This document shows, in pieces, positions 16,493 to 24,110 of a stretch of DNA of 64,000 bases. Within the stretch, counting starts at the first letter, position 1. Each line of letters starts with the position of its first letter. This DNA is from Chloroflexota bacterium. GTDB taxonomy: Bacteria > Chloroflexota > Anaerolineae > Anaerolineales > Villigracilaceae. A program made the translations under genes and the position numbers. The notes below the pieces were generated by a model, which worked only from the letters and a program-made list of their open reading frames with translations, ran no database searches and was not told the origin of the DNA. Where the stretch lies: contig JACRBH010000054.1 in the NCBI GenBank assembly GCA_016234535.1, positions 1 through 64,000 on the forward strand, written 5' to 3'.

Positions 16493-17572
16493 TTACCAGG
16501 CTACAACCTGATTACGGCCGGCAGCCTTGGCTTTGTACATTGCATCGTCAGCATGTCGAATTAATTCCTGCAAGGATATTGCTTCTTTCGGCGAATACGA
16601 GCTTATCCCAATGCTGACTGTAATGTTTATAAAGCCGGTATCGGTTCCTATTGGCGTATTTTCCATTACTGATCGCAAGCGTTCAGCGATGTCGCTTGCT
16701 GTTTCCAATAAGGTGTTCGGCAATAATATTACAAATTCCTCCCCGCCTAAACGGGCCAGAATATCGTCTTTTCTTAGAACGGTGGCGCATATTGCAACAG
16801 CCCTGTTCAATACCCGGTCTCCAATGATGTGACCGTGGGTATCATTAACTTTTTTGAAGTGGTCAATATCTATTAACAGGATGGAAAACTCCCGTCCTTC
16901 CACGCAGCGCTCCAATTCAGTTTGCGCGTGATGTATAAAATAGCGGCGGTTGAAAACGTTCGTAAGCGGATCTATGTTTGCAAGTTCGGTCAATTGCGCT
17001 TTGGTATTGTCCAATTCTCCCATCACCTGCCGCTTGGTTCGTTCATTGATCAGGGTTGCAATCGCGACAACGATAATGCAGAAAACCAGGTCTATGATGC
17101 GGTCGATACTTTGAGGCAGGCGCGTGGTGAGATCGATCATGGCCACCCGGTTGAGCATGTATAACCCAACTGCCGCCGCAATGCTGACGGAGCTCCAAAA
17201 ACGCCCAGTGGCTGTTCCGCCCATGATTCCCGCGACAACCGGTACAAAGGTAAGCCAGACCATCGCGGAAGAGTCGATTCCGCCCGTATAAAGCCCCGGC
17301 CCGATCAGGCAGAGGAATAAGGCAAATGTTACCAACTGCGCCGCCAGCCGGACATGTTTTGTATATTGAACGATCACGAACCCGGCCATGCTGATGAGCG
17401 TTGCGGCGAGTTGCAGCAATACGGCTTGAATGGGAAATCCCGACAGAAGGTAGTAAAACGTAAAAAACAACTCAAAGCTTGTCCCTGTGATCGCACCGTA
17501 GCGGGTGGATGGCCTTAGTGTGGCCTCGTAAGATGATGGTATTACAGGGGAAGTACTATCTTTGGGCTGCAT
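16493..17572 (-). CDS. Membrane-bound diguanylate cyclase (GGDEF)
   Basis: 359 residues from the ATG at 17572; the track ORF extends upstream through the hydrolase gene and is wrong there. Six membrane helices occupy about residues 25-185 (7TM/MASE-like sensor). A short coiled linker follows (RTKRQVMGELDNTKAQLTEL). The GGDEF domain runs from about 195 to 355: DPLTNVFNRRYF, DIDHFKKVNDTHGH and the active-site RLGGEEF with intact signature. It makes cyclic di-GMP; the sensor input is unknown. No RxxD inhibitory site is visible directly before GGEEF. It begins 1 bp after the preceding hydrolase stop, so the two are co-transcribed. Confidence 0.9.
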   Translation of the reverse strand: MQPKDSTSPVIPSSYEATLRPSTRYGAITGTSFELFFTFYYLLSGFPIQAVLLQLAATLISMAGFVIVQYTKHVRLAAQLVTFALFLCLIGPGLYTGGIDSSAMVWLTFVPVVAGIMGGTATGRFWSSVSIAAAVGLYMLNRVAMIDLTTRLPQSIDRIIDLVFCIIVVAIATLINERTKRQVMGELDNTKAQLTELANIDPLTNVFNRRYFIHHAQTELERCVEGREFSILLIDIDHFKKVNDTHGHIIGDRVLNRAVAICATVLRKDDILARLGGEEFVILLPNTLLETASDIAERLRSVMENTPIGTDTGFINITVSIGISSYSPKEAISLQELIRHADDAMYKAKAAGRNQVVAW

Positions 17573-17573
17573 T

Positions 17574-18437
17574 TTATATCGTAAGATTTTCGAGGTTTGC
17601 GAGAAACGACTGCATGATTTCAAATACTTCCTGCGGACGTTCGAGCGGCAGGATGTGTGTGGATCTTTCGAGCGTTTCGATCTTGACTTTTGGCTGCTTC
17701 CGTTTAACAAGATTTGCCGCCTGTGAGAGGAACGTGTCCGACTCTGCGCCGCGGATGATGAGGGTCGGAACTTTAAGCATGGGCAGGTTGCGCCATAGAT
17801 CGAAATCAAGCAGGCCCGTCAGGTAAATGTGCGCCTCCCATTCGGGCGAGAATATCAACTCATAACCGCCATCCGGTTTTGGTTTGGTGATGCCATCAAT
17901 GTATGCGCGCAAACCTTCATCGCTCACATATCTGAAAATGCCGCGATTGCGATATGCGCGGAAGGTACTTTCAAGATCATCGAATGTTCTGCGCCGTCTT
18001 TTTGCGCCAAGGATCAACGGATGCGCCCTTTCTCCAAGCCCGGTGGCGCGGGCGATATTCCATGCGATTAAACGGGATGGCGGGAACAGCACGGGGTCGA
18101 GTAATATCAATGCGCGGAATTTATCCGGGTCGCGCAAGGCTGCCCGCAGGGTGACAATGCCTCCGATGGAATGACCCACTCCAATTGCAGGACCAAGCCC
18201 ACCCGTAGTGAGGAAGCGCAGCAGGTCATCCGAAAAAGACTGCCAGTCTTTGATATCCTCTATTTTTGCATCAGGCCATAATGCGCGCAGCTTCATCCCA
18301 AAGACATGATGTTGAGTTTGTAAAAGTTCAAGGAGCGGTTTGTAACATTCCGGCGGGTAACCGTTGGCGTGAAGAAAATGCAATGGCGCGCCGTTGCCGC
18401 CATAATCAAAGTGTGGAATAGTCATAATGTTTTGCAT
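17574..18437 (-). CDS. Alpha/beta hydrolase
   Basis: 287 residues. The oxyanion region is HFLHANGYPPECY, the nucleophile elbow GVGHSIGGI places Ser90, an acid is found near IIRGAESDTF and the closing His in RSTHILPLERP. No signal peptide, so probably cytosolic. It lies between the two subunit genes of a CoA-transferase, so a role in hydrolysing an ester, lactone or ring-opened product of the same pathway is conceivable but unproven. Two in-frame ATGs (codons 1 and 5) are possible starts, neither with a clear ribosome site. Confidence 0.85.
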   Translation of the reverse strand: MQNIMTIPHFDYGGNGAPLHFLHANGYPPECYKPLLELLQTQHHVFGMKLRALWPDAKIEDIKDWQSFSDDLLRFLTTGGLGPAIGVGHSIGGIVTLRAALRDPDKFRALILLDPVLFPPSRLIAWNIARATGLGERAHPLILGAKRRRRTFDDLESTFRAYRNRGIFRYVSDEGLRAYIDGITKPKPDGGYELIFSPEWEAHIYLTGLLDFDLWRNLPMLKVPTLIIRGAESDTFLSQAANLVKRKQPKVKIETLERSTHILPLERPQEVFEIMQSFLANLENLTI

Positions 18438-18448
18438 GAATATGGATT

Positions 18449-18487
18449 GCAGACTTCAGTCTGCAAAGTTCGCGGACTAAAGTCCGC
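18449..18487. repeat. Two GCGGACT-family palindromes
   Basis: GCAGACTTCAGTCTGC (18449-18464) and GCGGACTAAAGTCCGC (18472-18487), followed by GCTCCAC as in the copy at 11969. They lie in the gap after the CoA-transferase alpha gene. Confidence 0.75.
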
Positions 18488-18495
18488 GCTCCACA

Positions 18496-19398
18496 TTAAT
18501 ATTTCCCGTAATTGACCTTCTCGCTGTACATGGCTTTCACTTTCAAACGCTTGCGAGTCTTTGCGTCGAGTTTTTCCATATACTGATTTCTATCTTTTAC
18601 GCCATACACCCATTCATCAAGATAGGCTTTGACCGACTCTGCCGATTCGCTGATCTTATCCCAGGCGAGATAGAACTCGTTGTCGCGGTCATAATAGCCT
18701 TGCGAGTAGGATGGATGACTCGCGTACGGGACGCGGCAGACCGCATCCACAATATTTGCGGGGATCATGGTGCGGTTCGGGTCTGACCTGATGACTGATT
18801 CGTCTACGATCTCTTCGGCGGTGAGGATGACTTTTTTCGCCGCGAATGCGGCTTCCTTTTGCTCGCCGATGATGCCCCATAAATGTGCATTGCCGTTTTT
18901 ATCCGCGCGCTGTACATGGACAATTGCCACATCTGGATTCAAGGCTGGGACAACGATCACATCCTTGCCACCGTACGGGTCAGGGATGCGCTTGATGAGA
19001 GGGTTGGATGCTTCGAGGCTGGTTGCGCCCGTTTGATTCATCGGCAGGAACGGCAGCCCTGACGCGCCCGCCTGCAAGCGGGTGATCATGCCGAAATGAG
19101 AATACTCTTCCCATTCCAGTTCGCCTTTTTCGATGGCAGAGCGGACAATACGCAGCGAACCAACGCCGGGATTTCCCATGTAAGAAAAGATGACTTTCCT
19201 TGCGCAGCCCGCCGCGACCATCTGATCGTAGATCAAATCAGGTGTAGCGCGGGCAAGGGTGAGATTCTTTTTGCCCTGACGAATGATCTCATGTCCCGCT
19301 GCAAATGGGATGAGATGCGTGAACCCTGCGGCGTAGACAATATCGCCATCGTTCACAAATTCTGCAATTGCTTTTTTGAGTGAAATGAGTTTTGTCAT
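18496..19398 (-). CDS. CoA-transferase, alpha subunit (GctA/IpdA-like)
   Basis: 300 residues from the ATG at 19398, 1 bp after the stop of the small upstream gene (TAATATG); the longer ORF start lies inside that gene. Family-I alpha-subunit landmarks are DGDIVYAAGF near the N-terminus, FSYMGNPGVGS, MNQTGATSLE and the HVQRADKNGNAHLWG segment matching the glutaconate CoA-transferase A / IpdA branch. The conserved tail EFYLAWDKISESAESVKAYL is typical of that branch. It would form a heterotetramer with the beta subunit at 15668-16444. Substrate (short dicarboxylate or branched acyl-CoA) not predictable. Confidence 0.88.
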   Translation of the reverse strand: MTKLISLKKAIAEFVNDGDIVYAAGFTHLIPFAAGHEIIRQGKKNLTLARATPDLIYDQMVAAGCARKVIFSYMGNPGVGSLRIVRSAIEKGELEWEEYSHFGMITRLQAGASGLPFLPMNQTGATSLEASNPLIKRIPDPYGGKDVIVVPALNPDVAIVHVQRADKNGNAHLWGIIGEQKEAAFAAKKVILTAEEIVDESVIRSDPNRTMIPANIVDAVCRVPYASHPSYSQGYYDRDNEFYLAWDKISESAESVKAYLDEWVYGVKDRNQYMEKLDAKTRKRLKVKAMYSEKVNYGKY

Positions 19399-19399
19399 A

Positions 19400-19687
19400 T
19401 TATTTTTTCTTCTTTGCATCCTGTTTGGCTTTTGCCTGTTCTTCTTTTTTCTTCCTTGCATCTTCACGTGATTTTCTAATGTAGGCGAAGCGCCCTGCCG
19501 AGGGCGGCGGGGCTTTCTTGCGGCGGAACATCCAGCCTATGCCGAGCAGTAAAGCGGCGATGAAGAGATAGTCGAAATCCACCTGCTTTGCAAGATCGGA
19601 TGTGACAAAGAGGATAAATGCACCTCCCCCCATCACAAGGAAAAACGTTCCCACACGAACTTCGAAAGGATCCTCATTGTTTTCCAT
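19400..19687 (-). CDS. Small membrane protein with lysine-rich tail
   Basis: 95 residues: acidic start MENNEDPFEVRVG, two membrane helices (about 11-30 and 35-52) separated by SDLAKQVDFDY, then an R/K-rich cytosolic tail (MFRRKKAPPP ... KQDAKKKK). The tail is low in complexity and probably disordered. The stop is 1 bp before the CoA-transferase alpha start, so the two are coupled. Function unknown. Confidence 0.7.
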   Translation of the reverse strand: MENNEDPFEVRVGTFFLVMGGGAFILFVTSDLAKQVDFDYLFIAALLLGIGWMFRRKKAPPPSAGRFAYIRKSREDARKKKEEQAKAKQDAKKKK

Positions 19688-19730
19688 AGGCTTATTTTAC
19701 CTGCGGAGATGGAAACATGCATACAAGGAA

Positions 19731-19789
19731 ACAGGTAAACATGAGGTATTTGTCCACACGTTTACCTGTCTACATGTTTACTTGTCTAC
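19731..19789. repeat. Inverted and direct repeats of GTTTACCTGT
   Basis: ACAGGTAAAC (19731-19740) is complementary to GTTTACCTGT (19760-19769), and GTTTACYTGTCTAC is repeated directly at 19760-19773 and 19776-19789. It lies downstream of the aldehyde dehydrogenase gene and could fold as a terminator, but there is no T run. Confidence 0.6.
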
Positions 19790-19795
19790 GTCTAT

Positions 19796-21370
19796 TTACT
19801 TCACCAGCGTCCGTATCTGCTCGTGCATATAAAGCGGGAGATAGTAATGTCCGCCCGCGTTCTTGCCGCTGGAGCCTGAGCCTTTCCAGCCGCCGAAGGG
19901 TTGGAAGCCAGGCCACGCGCCTGTGGTTGCGCCTTGCGGACGATTCGCATAGGTCACACCGGCTTCGATCTTGTCGAAGAACCATTCGGTTTCTTCGGGG
20001 GAGCCGTAGAAGCCAGCGGTGAGACCATAGTTCACATCATTGGCAATGGTCATGGCTTCATCCATGCTGCCTACTTTGCCGATGGTGGTGATGGGCAGGA
20101 ACATTTCATGCTTCCACAAGCGATGCGAGAAGGGCAGGTCAACGACAAATGTGCTTTCGCAGAAATAGCCCTTATCAAACATACCGCCAGTTTTTACTTT
20201 TCCGCCAACGAGGAATTTGCCGCCGCCTTGATTGATCTCTTCACAGAAATCCTTGAAGTCATTGTAGGAGGATTTGTTGACCACAGGTCCGTTGTAGGTG
20301 GCGCGTTCGGTTGGATCGCCGATGACCAGTTTTTCGGCAGCATCTTTCAAACGGCCGACCAACTCATCGTAGACAGAATCCTCTACGATCACGCGTGAAG
20401 CGGCGGAGCATTTCTGTCCCTGCAGGCCAAACGCCGAACGGATGATTCCAAGCGTGGCGCGTTCCAGATCCGCATTCCTCGAGACGATGACCGGATTCTT
20501 TCCGCCAAGTTCCAAGATGATCGGGCGCACATAATTGCGTTTGCCGAAATCCTGGAACATCTTCATGCCTACATCGAAGGAGCCGGTGAATGTGAGTCCA
20601 TCTATTTCAGAAGAATCAACAAGTGCCTGACCCAAAGTTGAGCCGGGACCGGTGACGAAATTCACCACGCCATCCGGAAGGCCCGCATCGCGGAAACAAT
20701 CCACCAACAGGCGCACGATCCACGCGGTATCGGTGGCGGGCTTGATGACGAGGGTGTTGCCAGTGACGAGCGCCGCGCCGGAAGGCCCGCCCGTCAATGC
20801 GTGCGGGAAGTTGAACGGAGAAACAACGAGCCACACACCATAAGGTCGAAGCACAGACACGTTGCGGGCATCGTATCCAACCAGCGGGTCTTTGCCCATT
20901 TCAACCACATAGCCATTGTTCCTTTCCATTTGATGGCAGGAATAATAAATAAGGTCGGCTGTCTCCTGCACATCGCCCAAAGACTCCATGCGGTTCTTGC
21001 CGACCTCCAGTGCCATTGCCGCGCCCAGATCAAAGATGCGCTCTTCGATGAGTGAAGCCGCCTTGCGGAGCAGCTTTACGCGTTCCTGCCACGGAGTATG
21101 GCTCCACTTGGGGAAGGCCTTGCGCGCCGCTTCCAGCGCATCATGAGCATGTTTGGCGTTTCCTTTTTGCATCTTCGCCAGCACCCAATCTGTGTTGACG
21201 GGGGAGTGGTCATCAAGCTTTTCATCGGCAAATACTTCCCTGCCGTTGATCAACATGCCATATTCCCTGCCCATATTATTCTTAAGTTTTTCCACAGCTT
21301 TATCGAAGCCGGTATGAAGTTCTTCGGGTGGGTTGAACATGGTTGCGTATGTAAGTTTAAAGTCTGACAT
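19796..21370 (-). CDS. rocA: L-glutamate gamma-semialdehyde (1-pyrroline-5-carboxylate) dehydrogenase
   Basis: 524 residues of the aldehyde dehydrogenase superfamily; length and sequence style match stand-alone P5C dehydrogenases. The active site has Glu287 in LELGGKNP and catalytic Cys321 in GQKCSAASR; VSPFNFPHALTGGP contains the conserved Asn. GGWKGSGSSGKNAGG near the end is the usual C-terminal signature. It oxidises glutamate semialdehyde to glutamate with NAD(P)+, the last step of proline and ornithine breakdown. An ornithine aminotransferase that makes its substrate is encoded at 58104. GGAGG lies 8 nt before the ATG. Confidence 0.9.
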   Translation of the reverse strand: MSDFKLTYATMFNPPEELHTGFDKAVEKLKNNMGREYGMLINGREVFADEKLDDHSPVNTDWVLAKMQKGNAKHAHDALEAARKAFPKWSHTPWQERVKLLRKAASLIEERIFDLGAAMALEVGKNRMESLGDVQETADLIYYSCHQMERNNGYVVEMGKDPLVGYDARNVSVLRPYGVWLVVSPFNFPHALTGGPSGAALVTGNTLVIKPATDTAWIVRLLVDCFRDAGLPDGVVNFVTGPGSTLGQALVDSSEIDGLTFTGSFDVGMKMFQDFGKRNYVRPIILELGGKNPVIVSRNADLERATLGIIRSAFGLQGQKCSAASRVIVEDSVYDELVGRLKDAAEKLVIGDPTERATYNGPVVNKSSYNDFKDFCEEINQGGGKFLVGGKVKTGGMFDKGYFCESTFVVDLPFSHRLWKHEMFLPITTIGKVGSMDEAMTIANDVNYGLTAGFYGSPEETEWFFDKIEAGVTYANRPQGATTGAWPGFQPFGGWKGSGSSGKNAGGHYYLPLYMHEQIRTLVK

Positions 21371-21390
21371 GGGGAAAGCCTCCGTAAATT

Positions 21391-21472
21391 AGTCTGGTAG
21401 TCAGATAGTCTGATGGTCGCTTGTCGGCCCGCCGCGACTATCCGACCAACGACTAAACGGCTAATTGACTAA
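21391..21472. repeat. Self-complementary tract rich in AGTC/GACT
   Basis: The first half is built from AGTCTGGTAGTCAGATAGTC and the second from GACTATCC, CGACTAAAC and GACTAAC; GATAGTC (21404-21410) pairs with GACTATC (21436-21442). It lies in the divergent gap between the aldehyde dehydrogenase and the thioredoxin-like gene. Confidence 0.5.
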
Positions 21473-21538
21473 CATGAGTATAGCGCAGGAGTAAGATAAT
21501 TTCAATTGGACTTGTCTTGTCTAAAAATAAGGAGACAT

Positions 21539-22060
21539 ATGAGACCCCGTATCTTTTTCTTAACCGTTGGTCTGGCCGCTGTTCTATTGGCATCGTGCGC
21601 CCCGCAAGCGACTCAGCCTCCGACGCCGCTTGAAGTGGTCACTCAAGAAACGGCCACTCAACCCCCAGAAAGCGTTGCCCAGCCCCAGGTCACGAATGAA
21701 GCGCCGACAGTTGTTGCTGTCGCCACCTCACGCGGCCCCAGCCTCGAAGCCACCGATCCAGCCACTGTTAATCTGGCGTCGGGTCAATTGCAATTGGTGG
21801 AATTTTTCCGCTTTACCTGAAGTACCTGCCGCGCAATGGCGCCCATGGTTCATGGGCTTGAAGCGGAGTATTATGGCAGGATCAAGTTCTCATTTCTCGA
21901 TGCCGACGATCCCGATACCGATGTTTTCCAAAAGTCGCTTGGCTTTTATTACCAGCCTGAGTTGTATCTTTTGGATGCCAATGGAAATGTGCTTGAAAAA
22001 TTTATTGGCCTGGTTGCGGAAGGCGACCTTAGAAGCGCGTTTGCGAAATATTTGCAGTGA
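21539..22060 (+). CDS. Thioredoxin-like lipoprotein with in-frame TGA at the first redox Cys: candidate selenoprotein
   Basis: One frame of 174 codons runs from ATG 21539 (AAGGAG just upstream) to TGA 22058-22060, interrupted only by TGA at 21818-21820 (codon 94). The ORF track shows it as two pieces. Residues 1-20 are a lipoprotein signal ending LLASC; a Pro/Thr/Gln-rich linker reaches about residue 75. The thioredoxin fold then begins with QLQLVEFFRFT, continues after the TGA as STCRAMAPMVHGLEAEYYG, and has the cis-Pro strand YYQPELYLLD near the end. The TGA falls exactly where the first Cys of CxxC belongs, giving U94-S-T-C97. Both halves keep conserved residues, arguing against an old pseudogene. 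If Sec is not inserted the gene is dead or yields a useless fragment. The Trp usually preceding the first Cys is Thr here, which weakens the case a little. Confidence 0.7.
21829..21866 (+). promoter_or_regulatory. Candidate bacterial SECIS hairpin
   Basis: GCCCATG (21841-21847), loop GTT, CATGGGC (21851-21857) is a perfect 7-bp stem. Below it CAA (21834-21836) can pair with TTG (21858-21860) and CCGC (21829-21832) with GCGG (21863-21866), leaving a 4-nt bulge on the 5' side. The loop G is separated from the TGA by 27 nt, within the range described for bacterial SECIS elements, and a G at the loop start is the expected SelB contact. Part of the stem encodes residues (A-P-M-V-H-G) that could be conserved for protein reasons, so chance is possible. 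Confidence 0.5.
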
Positions 22061-22063
22061 CGC

Positions 22064-22095
22064 AACTGCCCATCCATTTGGATGGGCAGTTTTTA
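22064..22095 (+). terminator. Rho-independent terminator of the thioredoxin-like gene
   Basis: AACTGCCCATCC-ATTT-GGATGGGCAGTT, a perfect 12-bp stem with a 4-nt loop running into TTTTTA, starts 4 nt after the final stop codon. An intact terminator at the end of the full-length frame supports reading both halves as one gene. Confidence 0.9.
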
Positions 22096-22107
22096 TAATC
22101 GCCAGTT

Positions 22108-22113
22108 TATAAT
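22108..22113 (+). promoter_or_regulatory. -10 box of the channel-like gene, probable leaderless transcript
   Basis: TATAAT is followed by CCCCACCC and the ATG at 22122; there is no ribosome site, so transcription probably starts at the start codon. Confidence 0.45.
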
Positions 22114-22121
22114 CCCCACCC

Positions 22122-23219
22122 ATGGAAATTATTATCAAGATCGTAGTATTTGTTCTTGGCTTTGTTGTGGTATCCATGACGATATTTTCAGCATTGTCCA
22201 CATTTGTTTTGACGCGTGCTGCGCGCAGTCAATTGAACCGTATCGTCTTTGGCATCATGCGCAGGGTATTTGAACTCATCTTCAAGTTCATTCCCACTTA
22301 CGAAGGGCGTGACCAGGTGATGGCATATTATTCGCCGATCAGTTTGATCATGCTCGTGCCGACGTGGTATGCGCTCATCATGTCGGGATACGCCGCGATG
22401 TACTGGTCTTTGGGTGTGGGGGATTGGTTCGCAGATTTTCGATACAGCGGTTCATCCCTGCTGACGCTTGGTTTTGCCACTTCAGATGTTCCGATGGTAA
22501 CCATCCTTTCTTTTTCAGAGGCCTTGATCGGGTTGATCATGGTGGCTTTGCTCATGGCATATCTGCCGACCATGTACGCCGCATTTTCACGGCGCGAACA
22601 GGCCGTCAACATGCTGGAAGTGCGCGCAGGGAATCCGCCTTCGGCATTGGAAATGCTCCTGCGCTTCAATCGCATTCATGGACTGGATCAACTCAGCGAT
22701 TATTGGAAAACATGGGAGGCCTGGTTTTCAGATATAGAAGAAAGCCATACCACTCTGCCGGCCTTGGTTTTCTTCCGTTCGCCGCGTTCGGACAATTCGT
22801 GGATCACCGCAGCGGGAGTGGTGCTGGATACAGCCTCGCTTACCTTGTCTGCTGTGGATATACCGTATCAACCTTCGGCCGCCTTGAACATCCGTGCAGG
22901 CTTTTTGGCTTTGCGGCGCGTAGCCAATTACTTTGACATCCCAAATCCTCAAGCGCCGAGATACCCAACTGACCCGATCAGTATAAAAAGGGAGGAATTT
23001 GATGATGTTCTGACCAAACTGGCGGAAGCTGGCGTGCCAATTAAAGCTGACCGCGAACAGGCATGGATAGACTTTGCAGGCTGGCGCGTCAACTATGACC
23101 GAGTCCTTTTGGTATTGTGCGCTCTCGTCATGGCTCCCGAGGCGCCCTGGTCCAGTGACCGAGCGCCGAAATTCAAAATGCCTCCTTTATTTATCTCGAA
23201 GAGGAAGAAAGTGCATTAA
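22122..23219 (+). CDS. Ion-channel-like membrane protein
   Basis: 365 residues. Membrane helices lie at about 4-30, 67-90 and 125-150. Between the last two is YSGSSLLTLGFATSD, which resembles the pore loop and filter of two-helix potassium channels (T-x-G-[FY]) but lacks the classical GYG. The remaining 200 residues are a soluble helical domain (LEMLLRFNRIHGLDQLSDYW onwards) with no motif I recognise. It may be a channel with a cytosolic regulatory part; the ion and trigger are not predictable. Confidence 0.7.
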   Translation: MEIIIKIVVFVLGFVVVSMTIFSALSTFVLTRAARSQLNRIVFGIMRRVFELIFKFIPTYEGRDQVMAYYSPISLIMLVPTWYALIMSGYAAMYWSLGVGDWFADFRYSGSSLLTLGFATSDVPMVTILSFSEALIGLIMVALLMAYLPTMYAAFSRREQAVNMLEVRAGNPPSALEMLLRFNRIHGLDQLSDYWKTWEAWFSDIEESHTTLPALVFFRSPRSDNSWITAAGVVLDTASLTLSAVDIPYQPSAALNIRAGFLALRRVANYFDIPNPQAPRYPTDPISIKREEFDDVLTKLAEAGVPIKADREQAWIDFAGWRVNYDRVLLVLCALVMAPEAPWSSDRAPKFKMPPLFISKRKKVH

Positions 23220-23265
23220 AACAAAAACAGCGTGTGGATGTTCGCCGCGCTGTTTTTGTTTATTC
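23218..23265. terminator. Bidirectional terminator between convergent genes
   Basis: AAACAAAAACAGCG and its complement CGCTGTTTTTGTTT surround a 15-nt loop; A-rich on one side and T-rich on the other, it can end the channel gene on the plus strand and the hydrolase gene on the minus strand. Confidence 0.8.
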
Positions 23266-23270
23266 TTTTT

Positions 23271-24086
23271 TTATTGATGATTAATAAACGCTTCGAGCAA
23301 AGTGTTGAATTGTTCGGGCTGTTCCCAGTTTGCGGCATGACCTGCGTCCGCAACCATTTGAATTGCGCCGCGCCACAAAGTTGGCATAGTCAGTGTCTGG
23401 ATGTATGCGGCATTGACCAGTTGTTCCAATTCGCCATGCACAATTGCCAGCGGAGCAGTCATCTGGCTGATAGCGATCACTTCATCCAGGTAGCCGCCCG
23501 GTCGGATGCTCCCCGCAAGTCCTGCGCGCGCCTGACCGTCAGTGCGGCGAATATCTTCATGGAACACGGCAGGGATTTCAGTTGCGCCCGGCTTGAAACA
23601 TGCCAGAGAGAACGCATCGGCTTCGGCGTCGGTCATGCTGGGTTGGAAGGCGGCACTCATGGCCGGGTTTGGGAGATAGGCCTGCGCCATATCAGGCGGG
23701 AACGCGAGGGGAGGAGTGCCGTAGATCATAAATCCTGCCGCTTGTGGAAGCTGGGGAATTGCTTCGATTATGATATGCCCGCCAAGACTCCAGCCAACGA
23801 AAACGGCCTGTTCCAACCCCAATTGTTTTGCCACACTGACAATCACCCCGGCATAGCCGGGCATGTTGTAGGTTGCGGTGGGATCACTCGCATTGGACGA
23901 CTCGCCATGTCCGGGCAAGTCAATGGCCACAAGGCGATATTTTTCACCAAGCGGGCTTTCAAGCTGAGGTTGAAAAACACGCGAAGAAGCGGAGTTGCCA
24001 TGCACCAATACAACAGGTGCTCCAGTGCCTGAGCTTTCACGATATGCAATCGAAAGCGAGTTAACTTGAACTGTCTTGGTGGCCAT
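23271..24086 (-). CDS. Alpha/beta hydrolase
   Basis: 271 residues. VVLVHGNSASSRVF forms the oxyanion region, DLPGHGESSN follows, Ser100 is the nucleophile in VGWSLGGH, and GHAANWEQPEQFN has the catalytic His. The acid position reads HGELEQLV, with Glu where Asp is common. Members with this layout include haloalkane-dehalogenase-like and esterase enzymes; substrate unknown. AAGGAG lies about 10 nt before the ATG. It is followed upstream on the same strand by the MFS transporter gene after a 24-bp gap. Confidence 0.87.
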   Translation of the reverse strand: MATKTVQVNSLSIAYRESSGTGAPVVLVHGNSASSRVFQPQLESPLGEKYRLVAIDLPGHGESSNASDPTATYNMPGYAGVIVSVAKQLGLEQAVFVGWSLGGHIIIEAIPQLPQAAGFMIYGTPPLAFPPDMAQAYLPNPAMSAAFQPSMTDAEADAFSLACFKPGATEIPAVFHEDIRRTDGQARAGLAGSIRPGGYLDEVIAISQMTAPLAIVHGELEQLVNAAYIQTLTMPTLWRGAIQMVADAGHAANWEQPEQFNTLLEAFINHQ

Positions 24087-24110
24087 GTTTTATTTCTCCT
24101 TGGGCTTATC

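Noticed and set aside
17573-17809. Extension of the diguanylate cyclase into the hydrolase gene
   Set aside because: It is the antisense-frame shadow of a clear hydrolase; the membrane region begins after ATG 17572.
21800-21840. Frameshift instead of recoding at the TGA
   Set aside because: Both thioredoxin halves are in the same frame (distance divisible by three), so no shift is needed; reading the other frames through the site gives no CxxC.
21567-22112. Longer 181-codon ORF overlapping the thioredoxin-like lipoprotein in another frame
   Set aside because: Its translation is rich in Arg, Trp and Ser without any fold signature, and the other frame has a signal peptide, ribosome site and thioredoxin residues on both sides of the TGA.
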